A stretch of DNA of 64,000 nt from Fibrobacter sp. (GTDB lineage Bacteria > Fibrobacterota > Fibrobacteria > Fibrobacterales > Fibrobacteraceae). A program made the translations under genes and the position numbers. Positions 44,393 through 53,365 of this stretch are shown in pieces. The notes under the pieces were generated by a model. The model did no database searches and was not told the origin of the DNA. It worked only from the letters and a program-made list of their open reading frames with translations. The DNA lies in contig JAFPWY010000003.1 of assembly GCA_017412605.1 (NCBI GenBank), forward strand, positions 248,001 to 312,000, given 5' to 3'. Numbering within the stretch: the first letter of the stretch is position 1; every line of letters begins with the position of its first letter.

Positions 44393-45775
44393 ATGAGAAA
44401 CTCGCTCAAGCTCGACGGCCCGGTCAAGACTTACCTCGACGAAAACGAACTCCCGAAGGCATGGTACAATGTCCGTGCCGACATGAAGAAGAAGCCCGCT
44501 CCGCTGCTGAACCCCGGTACCGGCAAGCCGGTAACCTTCGAAGACCTGCAGCCCGTGTTCTGCGACGAACTCATCAAGCAGGAACTCGACAACGACACCC
44601 GCTTCTTCGAAATTCCCGAAGACATCCTCACGTTCTACAAGATGTACCGTCCGTCGCCGTTGGTCCGCGCCTACTTCCTCGAACAGGCCCTCGGCACTCC
44701 GGCCCACATCTACTACAAGTTCGAAGGCAACAACACCTCGGGCTCCCACAAGCTCAACTCTGCCATCGCCCAGGCCTACTACGCCAAGAAGCAAGGGCTG
44801 AAAGGTGTGACGACCGAAACGGGTGCAGGCCAGTGGGGCACCGCCCTTTCCATGGCATCCGCCTTCTTCGGCATCGACTGCCAGGTCTACATGGTGAAGG
44901 TCTCCTACGAACAGAAGCCGTTCCGCCGCGAAGTCATGCGCACCTACGGTGCATCCGTGACCCCGTCCCCGTCCATGACGACCGACATCGGCAAGAAGAT
45001 CAACGCCGAATTCCCGGGCACCACGGGTAGCCTCGGCTGCGCCATCTCCGAAGCCGTGGAAGCCGCCGTGAAGCAGGAAGGCTACCGCTACGTCCTCGGT
45101 TCCGTGCTGAACCAGGTGCTCCTCCACCAGTCCGTCATCGGTCTCGAAACCAAGGCCGCCCTCGACAAGATTGGCGTGAAGGCCGACCTCATCATTGGTT
45201 GTGCCGGCGGTGGTTCCAACCTCGGTGGTCTCGTGAGCCCGTTTGTCGGCGAAAAGCTCCGTGGCGAAGCCGACTACGATATTCTCGCTGTGGAACCGGC
45301 AAGCTGCCCGAGCTTCACTCGCGGTAAGTACGCCTACGACTTCTGCGATACCGGTAAGGTTTGCCCGCTCGCCAAGATGTACACGCTCGGCTCGAGCTTC
45401 ATCCCGTCTGCCAACCACGCCGGTGGCCTCCGCTACCACGGCATGAGCAGCATCCTCTCTGAACTCTACGATCAGGGCCTGATGCGTGCAACGTCTGTGG
45501 AACAGACCAAGGTATTCGAAGCCGCCAAGCTCTTCGCCCAGACCGAAGGCATCCTCCCAGCTCCGGAATCCAGCCACGCTATCCGCGCAACCATCGACGA
45601 AGCCCTCAAGTGCAAGGAAAACGGCCAGGCCAAGAACATCGTGTTCGGCCTCACCGGTACGGGTTACTTCGACATGGTTGCCTACCAGAAGTTCAACGAC
45701 GGCGAAATGAGCGACTACATCCCGACGGATGAAGACATCGCCAAGAGCCTCGCCCAGCTTCCGCAGATTGGCTAA
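44393..45775 (+). CDS. trpB: Tryptophan synthase beta chain, TrpB2 type
   Basis: The product is 460 residues, longer than TrpB1 (about 400), with the long N-terminal extension of the TrpB2 group. The PLP lysine is K120 in NTSGSHKLNSA. TETGAGQWGTALSMA and the phosphate loop GCAGGGSNLGG are present. It condenses indole with L-serine to tryptophan. TrpB2 enzymes usually act without TrpA and may salvage free indole. No trpA is adjacent. Expression is probably attenuated by tryptophan (see the leader at 44209-44323). Confidence 0.93.
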   Translation: MRNSLKLDGPVKTYLDENELPKAWYNVRADMKKKPAPLLNPGTGKPVTFEDLQPVFCDELIKQELDNDTRFFEIPEDILTFYKMYRPSPLVRAYFLEQALGTPAHIYYKFEGNNTSGSHKLNSAIAQAYYAKKQGLKGVTTETGAGQWGTALSMASAFFGIDCQVYMVKVSYEQKPFRREVMRTYGASVTPSPSMTTDIGKKINAEFPGTTGSLGCAISEAVEAAVKQEGYRYVLGSVLNQVLLHQSVIGLETKAALDKIGVKADLIIGCAGGGSNLGGLVSPFVGEKLRGEADYDILAVEPASCPSFTRGKYAYDFCDTGKVCPLAKMYTLGSSFIPSANHAGGLRYHGMSSILSELYDQGLMRATSVEQTKVFEAAKLFAQTEGILPAPESSHAIRATIDEALKCKENGQAKNIVFGLTGTGYFDMVAYQKFNDGEMSDYIPTDEDIAKSLAQLPQIG

Positions 45776-45778
45776 TTG

Positions 45779-45822
45779 TCATCGCGAGGCTTCGCTTTGC
45801 GAAGCCGTGGCGATCACAATCC
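45779..45822 (+). repeat. REP-like element (TGTCATCGCGAG ... GCGATCACAA)
   Basis: An imperfect palindrome, TTGTCATCGCGAGGCTTCG facing CGAAGCCGTGGCGATCACAA, placed just after the trpB stop. It is of the common 'GTCATTGCGAG' intergenic repeat type. Confidence 0.55.
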
Positions 45823-45836
45823 CGCATTAAATTAAC

Positions 45837-45862
45837 GCCCCAGATTCAAATCCGGGGCTTTT
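45837..45862 (+). terminator. Terminator of trpB
   Basis: GCCCCAGATT pairs with the AATCCGGGGC arm around CA, followed by TTTT. Confidence 0.65.
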
Positions 45863-45879
45863 CATATCCAGAGAAATCC

Positions 45880-48105
45880 CTAGTTCTTGCGGCCTGTCAC
45901 GCGGTAGCGGAATTCACGGCCGTTTTTCTTGTAGCGGATAAATACCGCCTGTTCCTTCTTGTCGAAGTACAGCTTGGGCTCGCTTGTACCCATAGGACGC
46001 ACTTGCTGCAAGAGCCCGATAGCCGTTGTGCTGCTGTCCAAATCCGTAGAATCGTCTGCCACGGCATACCAGCGTGCCAAATCCAGGCTTGCCGTCGCCT
46101 CGGTCGGCGGAGTCGTGAGGTTTGCGCCATAATTTGCATTGTTCAGCATGCCGTCGTCGACCATGCCGTAGAAGATTCCCTTGGAAATTTCCTTGCTGAA
46201 GTTGTTCTCGAGGTCGCCACGCAGCTGCGCCGTCCCGCTGATGGTCTTGTATTCAAGCGGCCACATTACACCGTAGACCTCGGCATCGTCCTTGATGGTG
46301 CTTTCGAAGATGACCGAAAGTGCGCCGACCTTTGCGTTTCCGCTGATGCTTCCGCTTACGAGCCAAGCATCTTCTTCGAGTACAGCATCGTCGCTGACCG
46401 ACCCTGCACTCATGAAGGCACGCCCGCGGAGCACTGCGTTCCCGCTGACCTTGCCCCCGTCCACGACCGCGAAATCCTCGATGCGGGCGTTTCCGGTGAT
46501 GGTTCCGCCGTTCACGACCGCATTCGGCCCGACAAACACCGTGGAGGCCACACTCGCCTTGCTGCTCACGAGCCCACCCCCGTTGCTGTGCTGCTTGTAG
46601 CCGCTTGTGTTCGCGGGTTTCCAGAAATCCTTGTTGTAGCCTTCGGGCGTACCGTTAACCACTTCGATCATGTACGGGTAGCGGTAGATGCTGTAGTAGA
46701 ACTGGTCCCACATAATGGTCTGCATCTCGGTCGGGGTCGCCGTCACGGCAAGCCATAGCGCCTTGTCGCTATCCTTCGTCTCGATTTCGAGGTTGAAACC
46801 CTTGCCGTGTTTCATCTCGCTGTAACGTGGCGTACCGTCGCTGCCTTCGGCCACGAGGCCTACCGTCCAGCCCGAAGCCGGGTCGGGCAGAGCATCCGGA
46901 GCGTAGTTGCACCACTTGTATTTTTTGCCCAGGTAGTCGTCCTCGTTGTCGCCAAAGCAGGTGTACCCCTTGACAGTCGGCTTGTCCTGCACGATGCCGC
47001 GGAACTTGACCGTCACCTTCCCCGCCTTGTCCGGATAGATGCGGACGAGGTTGTAGCCCCAGCGCTGCGGGGCCCAGTAGCTCGGGGTGATGTATTGGTC
47101 CGGGCACTCTTCTTCCGCGCCTTCCTCCTGCGCCAGATCCGGGCATGGAATCTTGTTCATCATCGTGATGCGGGCGTGATTGCTGTACGGGTAGCCTACG
47201 CCGACACTGCGCCGCGTAGAAAATTCATAGTCGCCCCAGGCCTTCTTGTAGAGTTTTTTCTTGGCGGGCGTGTATTCGAGCGTCGCCTGCTTCATCGCGA
47301 ACTTGCCGAATTGCTGGTTCAGGCTATCGAGAGTCCAGTTGTAGACCATCATCATCGCGCTGAAGGGAGTCTGTTCCATGCGGCCGGCTTCGCCGTCCTT
47401 GATGGATTCCGTCCAGATGCGGTTCACTTCCTTGACCCCTTCAATTCCGCCGCCGAATTCCTCTTTCAGGTGCTCCATGAAATGCCAGTTGCAGTAGCGG
47501 TCTCGCGTGGAACCGTAATAGAGGAACGGGAAATCGATGAGGTATTCGGAACAGCCGGGAGCCTCATTCGGGATAAACTGGTGCATCATCCAATTAGCGT
47601 GGGATTCGCAGACCCACCCGGTATGGCTGTTGTTGCCCATCCAGCCGGTAAGGCTCTGCATGCCGTGTGCATATTCGTGCGCTAGGCCCGAACGGTCCTT
47701 GAGCGAGCCCTTTCCGAGCCAGATTCCCGGAGAGCATCCCGCATCGGTGCAGGCTTCGCTGTTGTCGCCGCCATAAAGGGCGCCCATCTTTTCGTCGTCG
47801 AATACATAGACCGCCACTTTCAACTTGTTGTCCGGATCGCCGGGCTGCGGCAGAATCCACTGGAGGGAGTCGTGGTAGAAAACGAAAACGCTTTCGAGGA
47901 TATCCAGGCCCTTTTGCGCCTCGTCGCGCGAGACGCCGACATTGTTCGTGGAGCCGTCGTCGTACTTGGCCTTGCGGCAGATTTCGAAATGGTCGGAAGC
48001 AAGGATAAGCGTATGCCCTTTTGTCTCGCACACAGGATTCCAGGTGACAGCGTTAGCGCCGACAAAACCGCCCAGAACAGCGAAACCGATTGCCCATTTT
48101 TTCAT
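45880..48105 (-). CDS. Secreted HExxH (DUF6055-like) protein with a beta-helix C-terminus
   Basis: The product is 741 residues from MKKWAIGFAV; AGGAG precedes it, and the frame to 48144 adds residues before the signal peptide. The signal peptide ends GANA. The N-terminal part has a metalloprotease-like GLAHEYAHGMQ (H143, E144, H147) with CESHANWMMHQF after it, as in DUF6055 proteins. A beta-rich middle follows. A run of short imperfect repeats (VVNGGTITGNARIEDFAVVDGGKVSGNA in pieces) then looks like a left-handed beta-helix. Likely exported; protease activity unproven. A basic end (YKKNGREFRYRVTGRKN) closes it. Confidence 0.65.
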   Translation of the reverse strand: MKKWAIGFAVLGGFVGANAVTWNPVCETKGHTLILASDHFEICRKAKYDDGSTNNVGVSRDEAQKGLDILESVFVFYHDSLQWILPQPGDPDNKLKVAVYVFDDEKMGALYGGDNSEACTDAGCSPGIWLGKGSLKDRSGLAHEYAHGMQSLTGWMGNNSHTGWVCESHANWMMHQFIPNEAPGCSEYLIDFPFLYYGSTRDRYCNWHFMEHLKEEFGGGIEGVKEVNRIWTESIKDGEAGRMEQTPFSAMMMVYNWTLDSLNQQFGKFAMKQATLEYTPAKKKLYKKAWGDYEFSTRRSVGVGYPYSNHARITMMNKIPCPDLAQEEGAEEECPDQYITPSYWAPQRWGYNLVRIYPDKAGKVTVKFRGIVQDKPTVKGYTCFGDNEDDYLGKKYKWCNYAPDALPDPASGWTVGLVAEGSDGTPRYSEMKHGKGFNLEIETKDSDKALWLAVTATPTEMQTIMWDQFYYSIYRYPYMIEVVNGTPEGYNKDFWKPANTSGYKQHSNGGGLVSSKASVASTVFVGPNAVVNGGTITGNARIEDFAVVDGGKVSGNAVLRGRAFMSAGSVSDDAVLEEDAWLVSGSISGNAKVGALSVIFESTIKDDAEVYGVMWPLEYKTISGTAQLRGDLENNFSKEISKGIFYGMVDDGMLNNANYGANLTTPPTEATASLDLARWYAVADDSTDLDSSTTAIGLLQQVRPMGTSEPKLYFDKKEQAVFIRYKKNGREFRYRVTGRKN

Positions 48106-48209
48106 CGTAATACTCCTATCCGAACCGCCAAAGCCTTTCTTCATAAATGAATATATTCTTTTTCAGCGTTTGCGGGACAAATACGGGCGGAGAATAATCA
48201 AAATAAAAG

Positions 48210-48236
48210 CAAAACGTCCGGGATGAACCCCGAACG
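48210..48236 (-). terminator. Terminator of the namZ-sodB unit
   Basis: On the minus strand CGTTCGGGG pairs, with mismatches, with CCCGGACG over a short loop, followed by TTTTGCTTTTATTTT. Confidence 0.6.
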
Positions 48237-48264
48237 CCCGCAATAATTTGCCTTTTGCGGCGCT

Positions 48265-48864
48265 TTAGCCGAGACGCTTGTTGACTTCGTCCCAGTTGAC
48301 GATGCTCCAGAGTGCCTTGAGGTAGTCCGGACGGCGGTTGCGGTAGTCGATGTAGTAGGCGTGTTCCCACACGTCGAACGTGAGGAGCGGTTTGAGACCC
48401 TTGGTGAGCGGGTTCTGGGCGTTGCCTTCCTGCGTAATCACGAGCTTGCCGCTAGCATCGGCGGAGAGCCAGACCCAGCCGGAACCGAAGAGGCCGGCAC
48501 CTTTCGCCTGGAATTCTTCCTGGAACTTTTCGAAGGAGCCGAAGTCGCGAGCAATGGCTTCCGCGATCTTACCAGTCGGGGCGTTGTCAGCCTTCGGGGC
48601 GGCAAACTGCAAGAAGTACATGGAGTGGTTCAGGAACTGGCCTGCATTGTTGAAAACACCACCTTCGGCCGTTTTCACAATTTCTTCAAGAGACTTGCCT
48701 TCGAAGGCGCTGCCCGGGAGGGCCGCATTCAGGTTGTTGAGGTAGGTCTGCAGGTGCTTTCCGTAGTGGAATTCGATGGTCTCCGCGCTCAGTGCCGGGG
48801 CCAGGTCTGCGCCCGCGTACGGGAGAGCGGGCATTTCAAATTTTCCGTTGATGGGTTGGGTCAT
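48265..48864 (-). CDS. sodB: Superoxide dismutase, Fe/Mn family
   Basis: The product is 199 residues. Metal ligands are H33 (EFHYGKHLQTY), H80 (FLNHSMYF), D164 and H168 (FDVWEHAYYIDYRN). Gln76 in NNAGQFLNH is placed as in iron enzymes, and GNAQNPLTKGLKPLL resembles the cambialistic (Fe or Mn) enzymes of Bacteroidetes. It removes superoxide in the cytoplasm, useful to an anaerobe on oxygen exposure. It lies 13 bases downstream of the NamZ-like gene and shares its transcript. Confidence 0.95.
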   Translation of the reverse strand: MTQPINGKFEMPALPYAGADLAPALSAETIEFHYGKHLQTYLNNLNAALPGSAFEGKSLEEIVKTAEGGVFNNAGQFLNHSMYFLQFAAPKADNAPTGKIAEAIARDFGSFEKFQEEFQAKGAGLFGSGWVWLSADASGKLVITQEGNAQNPLTKGLKPLLTFDVWEHAYYIDYRNRRPDYLKALWSIVNWDEVNKRLG

Positions 48865-48877
48865 TGTGTCTCCTTGG

Positions 48878-49975
48878 TTAAATACAACTCTCTATGAATT
48901 CTTTACGGAAGGTGCCGTTGCCGAGCAAGATGTCGATGGGCAACTTCTTGAACTCATATTCGTAAGGCGGCTGCTTCCAAGCGAAATCCTTCGGGTATTC
49001 GTTGAAAATGTACTGCAAGAGCTTCACCGCCATATCAAAACTGCGGAACTTGTCGCGGTCGAGCACGTGTATCTGCGCACCGCCGCAAATCTGGCCTGCG
49101 CCCTTGTGGAACGTGGGCTGGAAGTAGTTTTCACGGAAATAAACTCCGGGGAGCTTGAGTCCGTTCATGTACTTGCAGAGCTTGACCGCATCGATGAACG
49201 GAGCACCGAAAATTTCGAAGGGGCGCGTGGTACCACGGCCTTCGCTCACGTTGGTCGCCTCGAAAAGGCACATGCCCGGGTAAACGATGGCGGTATCGAG
49301 AGTCGGCATGTTCGGGCTCGGCAGAATCCACGGAAGTCCGGTCTGGTCGTACCACATCTTTTTGTCGTAGCCTTCCATGCCGAGCACGTAAAGTTCGCAC
49401 TTCGGGAAGCGTTCTTCCTTGAACTGCACCGCAAGTTCGCCAATCGTTTTCGCATGGCGCGTGCGGATGCTGTGGAGCCCCACGAAACTCGTGTAGTCCA
49501 GGTCTAGCACCGGGCCTTCCTCGTCGATACAGTTGATGGGGTTCGGACGGTCCACCACGATAACGGGGATACCGGCCTTTTCGCAGGCCTTCATGCACAG
49601 GAACAGCGTCCAAATAAACGTATAGTAACGCGCACCCACGTCTTGCAGGTCCACGAGCATCATGTCCACATGGCTGAGCATCTCGGGGGTGGGTTCACGG
49701 TGTTCGCCATACAGGCTGTAGACGGGAATTCCCAGTTCGGGGTCGGTGTAACCTTCCCACTCGATCATGTTATCCTGGGTATGCCCCTTAATGCCGTGCT
49801 GCGGGCCAAAAAGCGCAGAATGCTTGAAAAGCTTGCCGTCGTATTCCTTCAGAAGGTCGAGAGTATAGCGTAAATCGGGCAAAACTGAAGCCGGGTGGAG
49901 GACTGCGCCGAGGCGCTTGCCTTTAAGATTTGCGGGAAAAACTTTTTCAAAACGTGTAAGAGCGAGTGAAATCAT
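48878..49975 (-). CDS. namZ: NamZ-like exo-beta-N-acetylmuramidase (DUF1343, GH171)
   Basis: The product is 365 residues without a clear signal peptide. DUF1343/NamZ hallmarks are HSALFGPQHGIKGH, GIPVYSLYGEHREPTPEML, DMMLVDLQDVGARYYTFIWTL, VVDRPNPIN, PSPNMPTLDTAIVYPGMCLFEATNVSEGRGTTRPFE in pieces, and GAGQICGGAQIHV. NamZ cleaves terminal MurNAc from peptidoglycan fragments. It may recycle cell wall in the cytoplasm here. sodB follows closely. Confidence 0.85.
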   Translation of the reverse strand: MISLALTRFEKVFPANLKGKRLGAVLHPASVLPDLRYTLDLLKEYDGKLFKHSALFGPQHGIKGHTQDNMIEWEGYTDPELGIPVYSLYGEHREPTPEMLSHVDMMLVDLQDVGARYYTFIWTLFLCMKACEKAGIPVIVVDRPNPINCIDEEGPVLDLDYTSFVGLHSIRTRHAKTIGELAVQFKEERFPKCELYVLGMEGYDKKMWYDQTGLPWILPSPNMPTLDTAIVYPGMCLFEATNVSEGRGTTRPFEIFGAPFIDAVKLCKYMNGLKLPGVYFRENYFQPTFHKGAGQICGGAQIHVLDRDKFRSFDMAVKLLQYIFNEYPKDFAWKQPPYEYEFKKLPIDILLGNGTFRKEFIESCI

Positions 49976-49979
49976 GAGA

Positions 49980-50014
49980 TAGAGGCTAGGATTTAGAATC
50001 TAGGGGTTAGGGGT
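49980..50014 (+). repeat. Heptad repeat, TAG-N4 type
   Basis: Five units of exactly 7 bases beginning TAG: TAGAGGC, TAGGATT, TAGAATC, TAGGGGT, TAGGGGT. The array starts 5 bases before the namZ start codon region on the opposite strand. Confidence 0.6.
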
Positions 50015-50107
50015 GTGCAAAGTTGTTTTTCTTAATATATAATTCTTTTGGGTCCCTGATGGTGTGGCTTATAATAGCCGAAGCCGCTTTTTTCTAGATT
50101 ATTTGGC

Positions 50108-52372
50108 ATGAAAAAAGCTATTAAGATTACCCTGATTTCCCTTGTCGCCTTGATTGTCCTCGTTCTCGCGGCCCTCAAATTCGCCCCGGGATTCATCAAG
50201 GATTACGTAGTAGCCCATTCCGAGGAGTTTATCGGTCGAAAAATGGCGATCGAAGACGTCAGCCTCAACCCGTTCACGTTTACCGTGAATGTCGACAAGT
50301 TCGCCTTGCTCGAACCGGACGGCACGACCCCGTTTGTCGCCTTCGAGAAGTTCCGCATCAACGTAGACCCGCTCAAGATTGTGACAAAGACCGCCGCAGT
50401 CAGCGAAATCTACATGAAAGGCCTCTACGTACACGTGACGCAGAACGGGGACAAGTTCAACTTCAGCGACATTCTGGATTTCCTTGCCAAGGCGGACTCC
50501 GCCTCCCCCGACACGGTTGCGGTCGACACGACAGCATCCGACACCGGCATGGTCAACGCAGCAGAAATCGCAAAAGGCCTCCCGGTCAACATTTCCGTCA
50601 AGAATATCGTGTTCGAGAACGGCAACATTATATATGAAGACAAGAAGATTGGTTCCAAGATCCATATCAAGGACTTTGGCGTGGCCATTCCGGCAGTCTA
50701 CCTGAGCAACAAGCAGACGGACGTGGGCGTAAGCCTCAAGTTTGCCGACGGCGGCGACTTGAACGTCAAGGTGTCTGTCAATGCGGCAACAAACGACTTC
50801 AACGTGAACGTGGGCCTCAAGGACTTCGCCCTGGCCAGCGGCAAGCCCTACCTGAACGACTTTATTGCCTACAAGGACTTCAGCGGCAGCGTCTCCACCG
50901 ACATTTCCGTTGCCGGCAACCTGGGCGATGTGCTCTCGAGCAACGTGGGCGGCGTCGTTTCCGTTGACAACGTTGTCCTGACCGAAACCAGCGGCAAGAC
51001 TATCGGCGTAAAGCATGTCGGCGTCGGAATCGGCAAGGCAAACTTGAACGAGAACAAATTCCTCATTGACTCGGTGATTGTGGATGGCGCATACGCCCAC
51101 CTCGACATGTACAAGGACGGCAAGACGAACATCGACGTGCTGCTCGCCCCGCTGAACAAGAAGTCCGCTGCACCGGCCGACAGCAGCGCTCCCGACACCA
51201 CGGCCAAGGAAGAAGCGAAGCCCGCCCCGGCCAAGAAGATGGTCGCCAAGGTCGGCAAGCTCTACGTCCACAACACCAAGGTCAGCGCGAACGACCAGAC
51301 CCTCACGAAGCCGTTCAACTACACGGTGAGCGGCATTACCGTGAACGGCTCGAACATCAACTTTGACACTCCGTGCACCGTAAACGTCACTGCGGCATTC
51401 CCCGAAGGCGGCAGCGTTTCGGTCAAGTACCAGGGCGCATTGAGCGATATGGGCACGATGGACGCCTACATCAGCGTGAAGAACCTCGCCCTGAAGCACT
51501 TCAGCAACTACAGCCTCCACTACACGGGCTACCCGATTAGCGCCGGTACGATGGCCTTCGCGAGCGAGAACAAGATCCAGGACTTCAACCTGGAAAGCAA
51601 GAACACCATCGATATCTACAATATCGACGTCGGTGACAAGGACGATTCTGTCGACCCGGAATTCATGGTCCCGATGAAGGTTGGCCTGTACATTCTCAAG
51701 GACAAGAACGACAAGATCCAGTTCGACGTGCCGGTCAAGGGCAACATGAAGGACCCGGAATTCTCCGTGCTGAAGATTATCTGGAAGACCGTGATGAACC
51801 TGATTATCAAGGTGGCCGTATCCCCGCTGAAGGTTGTGGGCAATGTCGCCACGACCGGAGCCGGCATGGTCGGTCTCGACTTGGGCAATGACGACGAGAT
51901 TATCATTGACGTGAAGAGCGCCACATTCACAAGCGAACAGTACGCCAAGGCAACCAAGATGACCGAGGCACTTGTCAAAGACCCGAAGCTCAAGCTCATC
52001 TTTACGCAGTACTACAACCCGACGAAGTCTGCGAAAAAAATCAAGCAGCACAAGCTGAAGACGGACTTCTACAAGCAAAGCCAAGGCAAGCAGACCCTGA
52101 ACGAGCTCGACGAACGCGCCATACTTGAAATCAAGGACGGCGACGACGCCTTCAAGGCATATGCCAAGGAGCATGCAGCGGAAGTCGACGAGAAATCGCT
52201 GAAGAAGGAACTGGCCGAACTTGCCGCCAAGCGCAACGACGACCTGCTCAAGGTGTTGATGCAGCAGAACGGCGTCACGAAGAAGAACATCAAGGTCATC
52301 ACCGCTCCTGCCGGTGCGCTCAACAGCCACAATCGCAAGGCGATGTATAAAGTGACCGTGGATGTGCAGTAG
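50108..52372 (+). CDS. DUF748/AsmA-like envelope protein
   Basis: The product is 754 residues. One N-terminal membrane helix (ITLISLVALIVLVLAALKF) is followed by the DUF748 start FAPGFIKDYVVAHSEEFIGRKMAIEDVSLNPFTFTVNVDKF, as in AsmA-family proteins. These are long periplasmic beta-structures linked to outer-membrane lipid or protein transport. Two Ala/Pro/Thr-rich linkers and a Lys-rich C-terminal part follow. TAGATT lies 7 bases before the ATG, without a ribosome site. It stands alone, with repeats on both sides. Confidence 0.75.
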   Translation: MKKAIKITLISLVALIVLVLAALKFAPGFIKDYVVAHSEEFIGRKMAIEDVSLNPFTFTVNVDKFALLEPDGTTPFVAFEKFRINVDPLKIVTKTAAVSEIYMKGLYVHVTQNGDKFNFSDILDFLAKADSASPDTVAVDTTASDTGMVNAAEIAKGLPVNISVKNIVFENGNIIYEDKKIGSKIHIKDFGVAIPAVYLSNKQTDVGVSLKFADGGDLNVKVSVNAATNDFNVNVGLKDFALASGKPYLNDFIAYKDFSGSVSTDISVAGNLGDVLSSNVGGVVSVDNVVLTETSGKTIGVKHVGVGIGKANLNENKFLIDSVIVDGAYAHLDMYKDGKTNIDVLLAPLNKKSAAPADSSAPDTTAKEEAKPAPAKKMVAKVGKLYVHNTKVSANDQTLTKPFNYTVSGITVNGSNINFDTPCTVNVTAAFPEGGSVSVKYQGALSDMGTMDAYISVKNLALKHFSNYSLHYTGYPISAGTMAFASENKIQDFNLESKNTIDIYNIDVGDKDDSVDPEFMVPMKVGLYILKDKNDKIQFDVPVKGNMKDPEFSVLKIIWKTVMNLIIKVAVSPLKVVGNVATTGAGMVGLDLGNDDEIIIDVKSATFTSEQYAKATKMTEALVKDPKLKLIFTQYYNPTKSAKKIKQHKLKTDFYKQSQGKQTLNELDERAILEIKDGDDAFKAYAKEHAAEVDEKSLKKELAELAAKRNDDLLKVLMQQNGVTKKNIKVITAPAGALNSHNRKAMYKVTVDVQ

Positions 52373-52375
52373 AGC

Positions 52376-52496
52376 GTTGAGGTCGGGGCTGAAGCCCCTC
52401 TGAGCAGTCAGCGATGAGCAGTAAAACCGCAGAGATTATACTCATACCTCATACCTCATGGCTCACCGCTCATAGCTCATTGCTCGTGCCTCGAAC
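52376..52496 (+). repeat. GAGGTC-hairpin-CTGAG element and CTCA-N3 heptads
   Basis: GAGGTC-GGGGCTGAAGCCCC-TCTGAG (about 52378-52407) is the reverse form of the element before dnaJ. TGAGCAG-type units follow, then from 52441 the heptads CTCATAC, CTCATAC, CTCATGG, CTCACCG, CTCATAG, CTCATTG, CTCGTGC, CTCGAAC. The array ends 26 bases before the nfu start. Confidence 0.65.
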
Positions 52497-52522
52497 CTAA
52501 AATTTCTACATTTGACCGCATC

Positions 52523-53362
52523 ATGAGCGAAGAACTTTGTGCAAATCTTTCCCAGAAGGTGCAGGAGGCCGCCAAGGCCCCCAAATACCGCGGGGCTATT
52601 TTCCAGATTGAAGCCGACGAAAAGGGACTTGCCCTCGTAGACGTTAAAGAATCCAGCCTCAAAGTCTACTTGATGATAGACCCGGAATGCGACAAGATTC
52701 TGGAGACGCGGTTCTTCACTTACGGTGGCCCGATATTCACCGCCCTCGCCGACACGTTCTGCAAGAAAATCCAGATGGTGACGGTGGACGAGGCCTGCGC
52801 CATCACGGCCGAGAGCCTGGAACTCGAACTCCGCGATACTCCAGATGTACGCGCCATCCCCGAAAACGCTCCCGAAATCAAGCAGATGAATACGCTCATC
52901 AAGCGCATCCTCGAGGCCTACCCCGAAAAGAAGGGCACCGCCATCCTCGTGCGCGAAAAGATGGAGCGCATCAAGTACCGCACGCAGACGGCCGAAGGCC
53001 GCGCCGAAGCGGACGCCGAGTGGAACGCCCTCGCGAAACACGAAAAAATCGAGAAAATCGAAGCCTGGCTGCACCAGTCCGTCCGTGGAATGCTCCAGGG
53101 CGACGGTGGCGACGTGGAAATCCTCGACCTCACGGAAGACAATCGCCTCAAGATCCGCTACCAGGGCGCATGCGCCGGTTGCGGTTCAGCCATGGGCGGC
53201 ACGCTCTTCTACATCGAGGACGAACTCAAGAACAACGTGTACTACAACCTGATTGTGGAACCCGAGGATCCGCTCGACAACCTCCCGCCGAACCAAATGT
53301 CCGATGCCGACCGCAATTTGGCCGGGCTGGACGACAACAATCCGCCACCCAGTCTGTTTTAG
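52523..53362 (+). CDS. Nfu/NifU-type Fe-S cluster protein
   Basis: The product is 279 residues. The C-terminal Nfu domain (about 180-240) has MLQGDGGDVEILDL and the cluster-binding C217-x-x-C220 in GACAGCGSAMGG. The N-terminal part has an IscU/NifU-N layout (YLMIDPECDKILETRFFTYGGPIFTALADTFC), but Gly replaces the Cys expected in the 'fGCg' motif, so it probably does not hold a cluster. It likely carries Fe-S clusters to target enzymes. A short acidic, Asn/Pro-rich tail ends it. Confidence 0.8.
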   Translation: MSEELCANLSQKVQEAAKAPKYRGAIFQIEADEKGLALVDVKESSLKVYLMIDPECDKILETRFFTYGGPIFTALADTFCKKIQMVTVDEACAITAESLELELRDTPDVRAIPENAPEIKQMNTLIKRILEAYPEKKGTAILVREKMERIKYRTQTAEGRAEADAEWNALAKHEKIEKIEAWLHQSVRGMLQGDGGDVEILDLTEDNRLKIRYQGACAGCGSAMGGTLFYIEDELKNNVYYNLIVEPEDPLDNLPPNQMSDADRNLAGLDDNNPPPSLF

Positions 53363-53365
53363 TAG

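Noticed and set aside
49980-50014. Heptad arrays as stop-codon safety nets (TAG every 7 bases gives stops in all frames)
   Set aside because: It works for TAG-N4, but the CTCA-N3 arrays lack regular stops on the strand of the upstream gene, so it is not a general explanation.
50099-52330. 743-codon minus-strand frame opposite the DUF748 gene
   Set aside because: The plus frame has a membrane anchor and family features; the minus frame is a shadow caused by biased codons.
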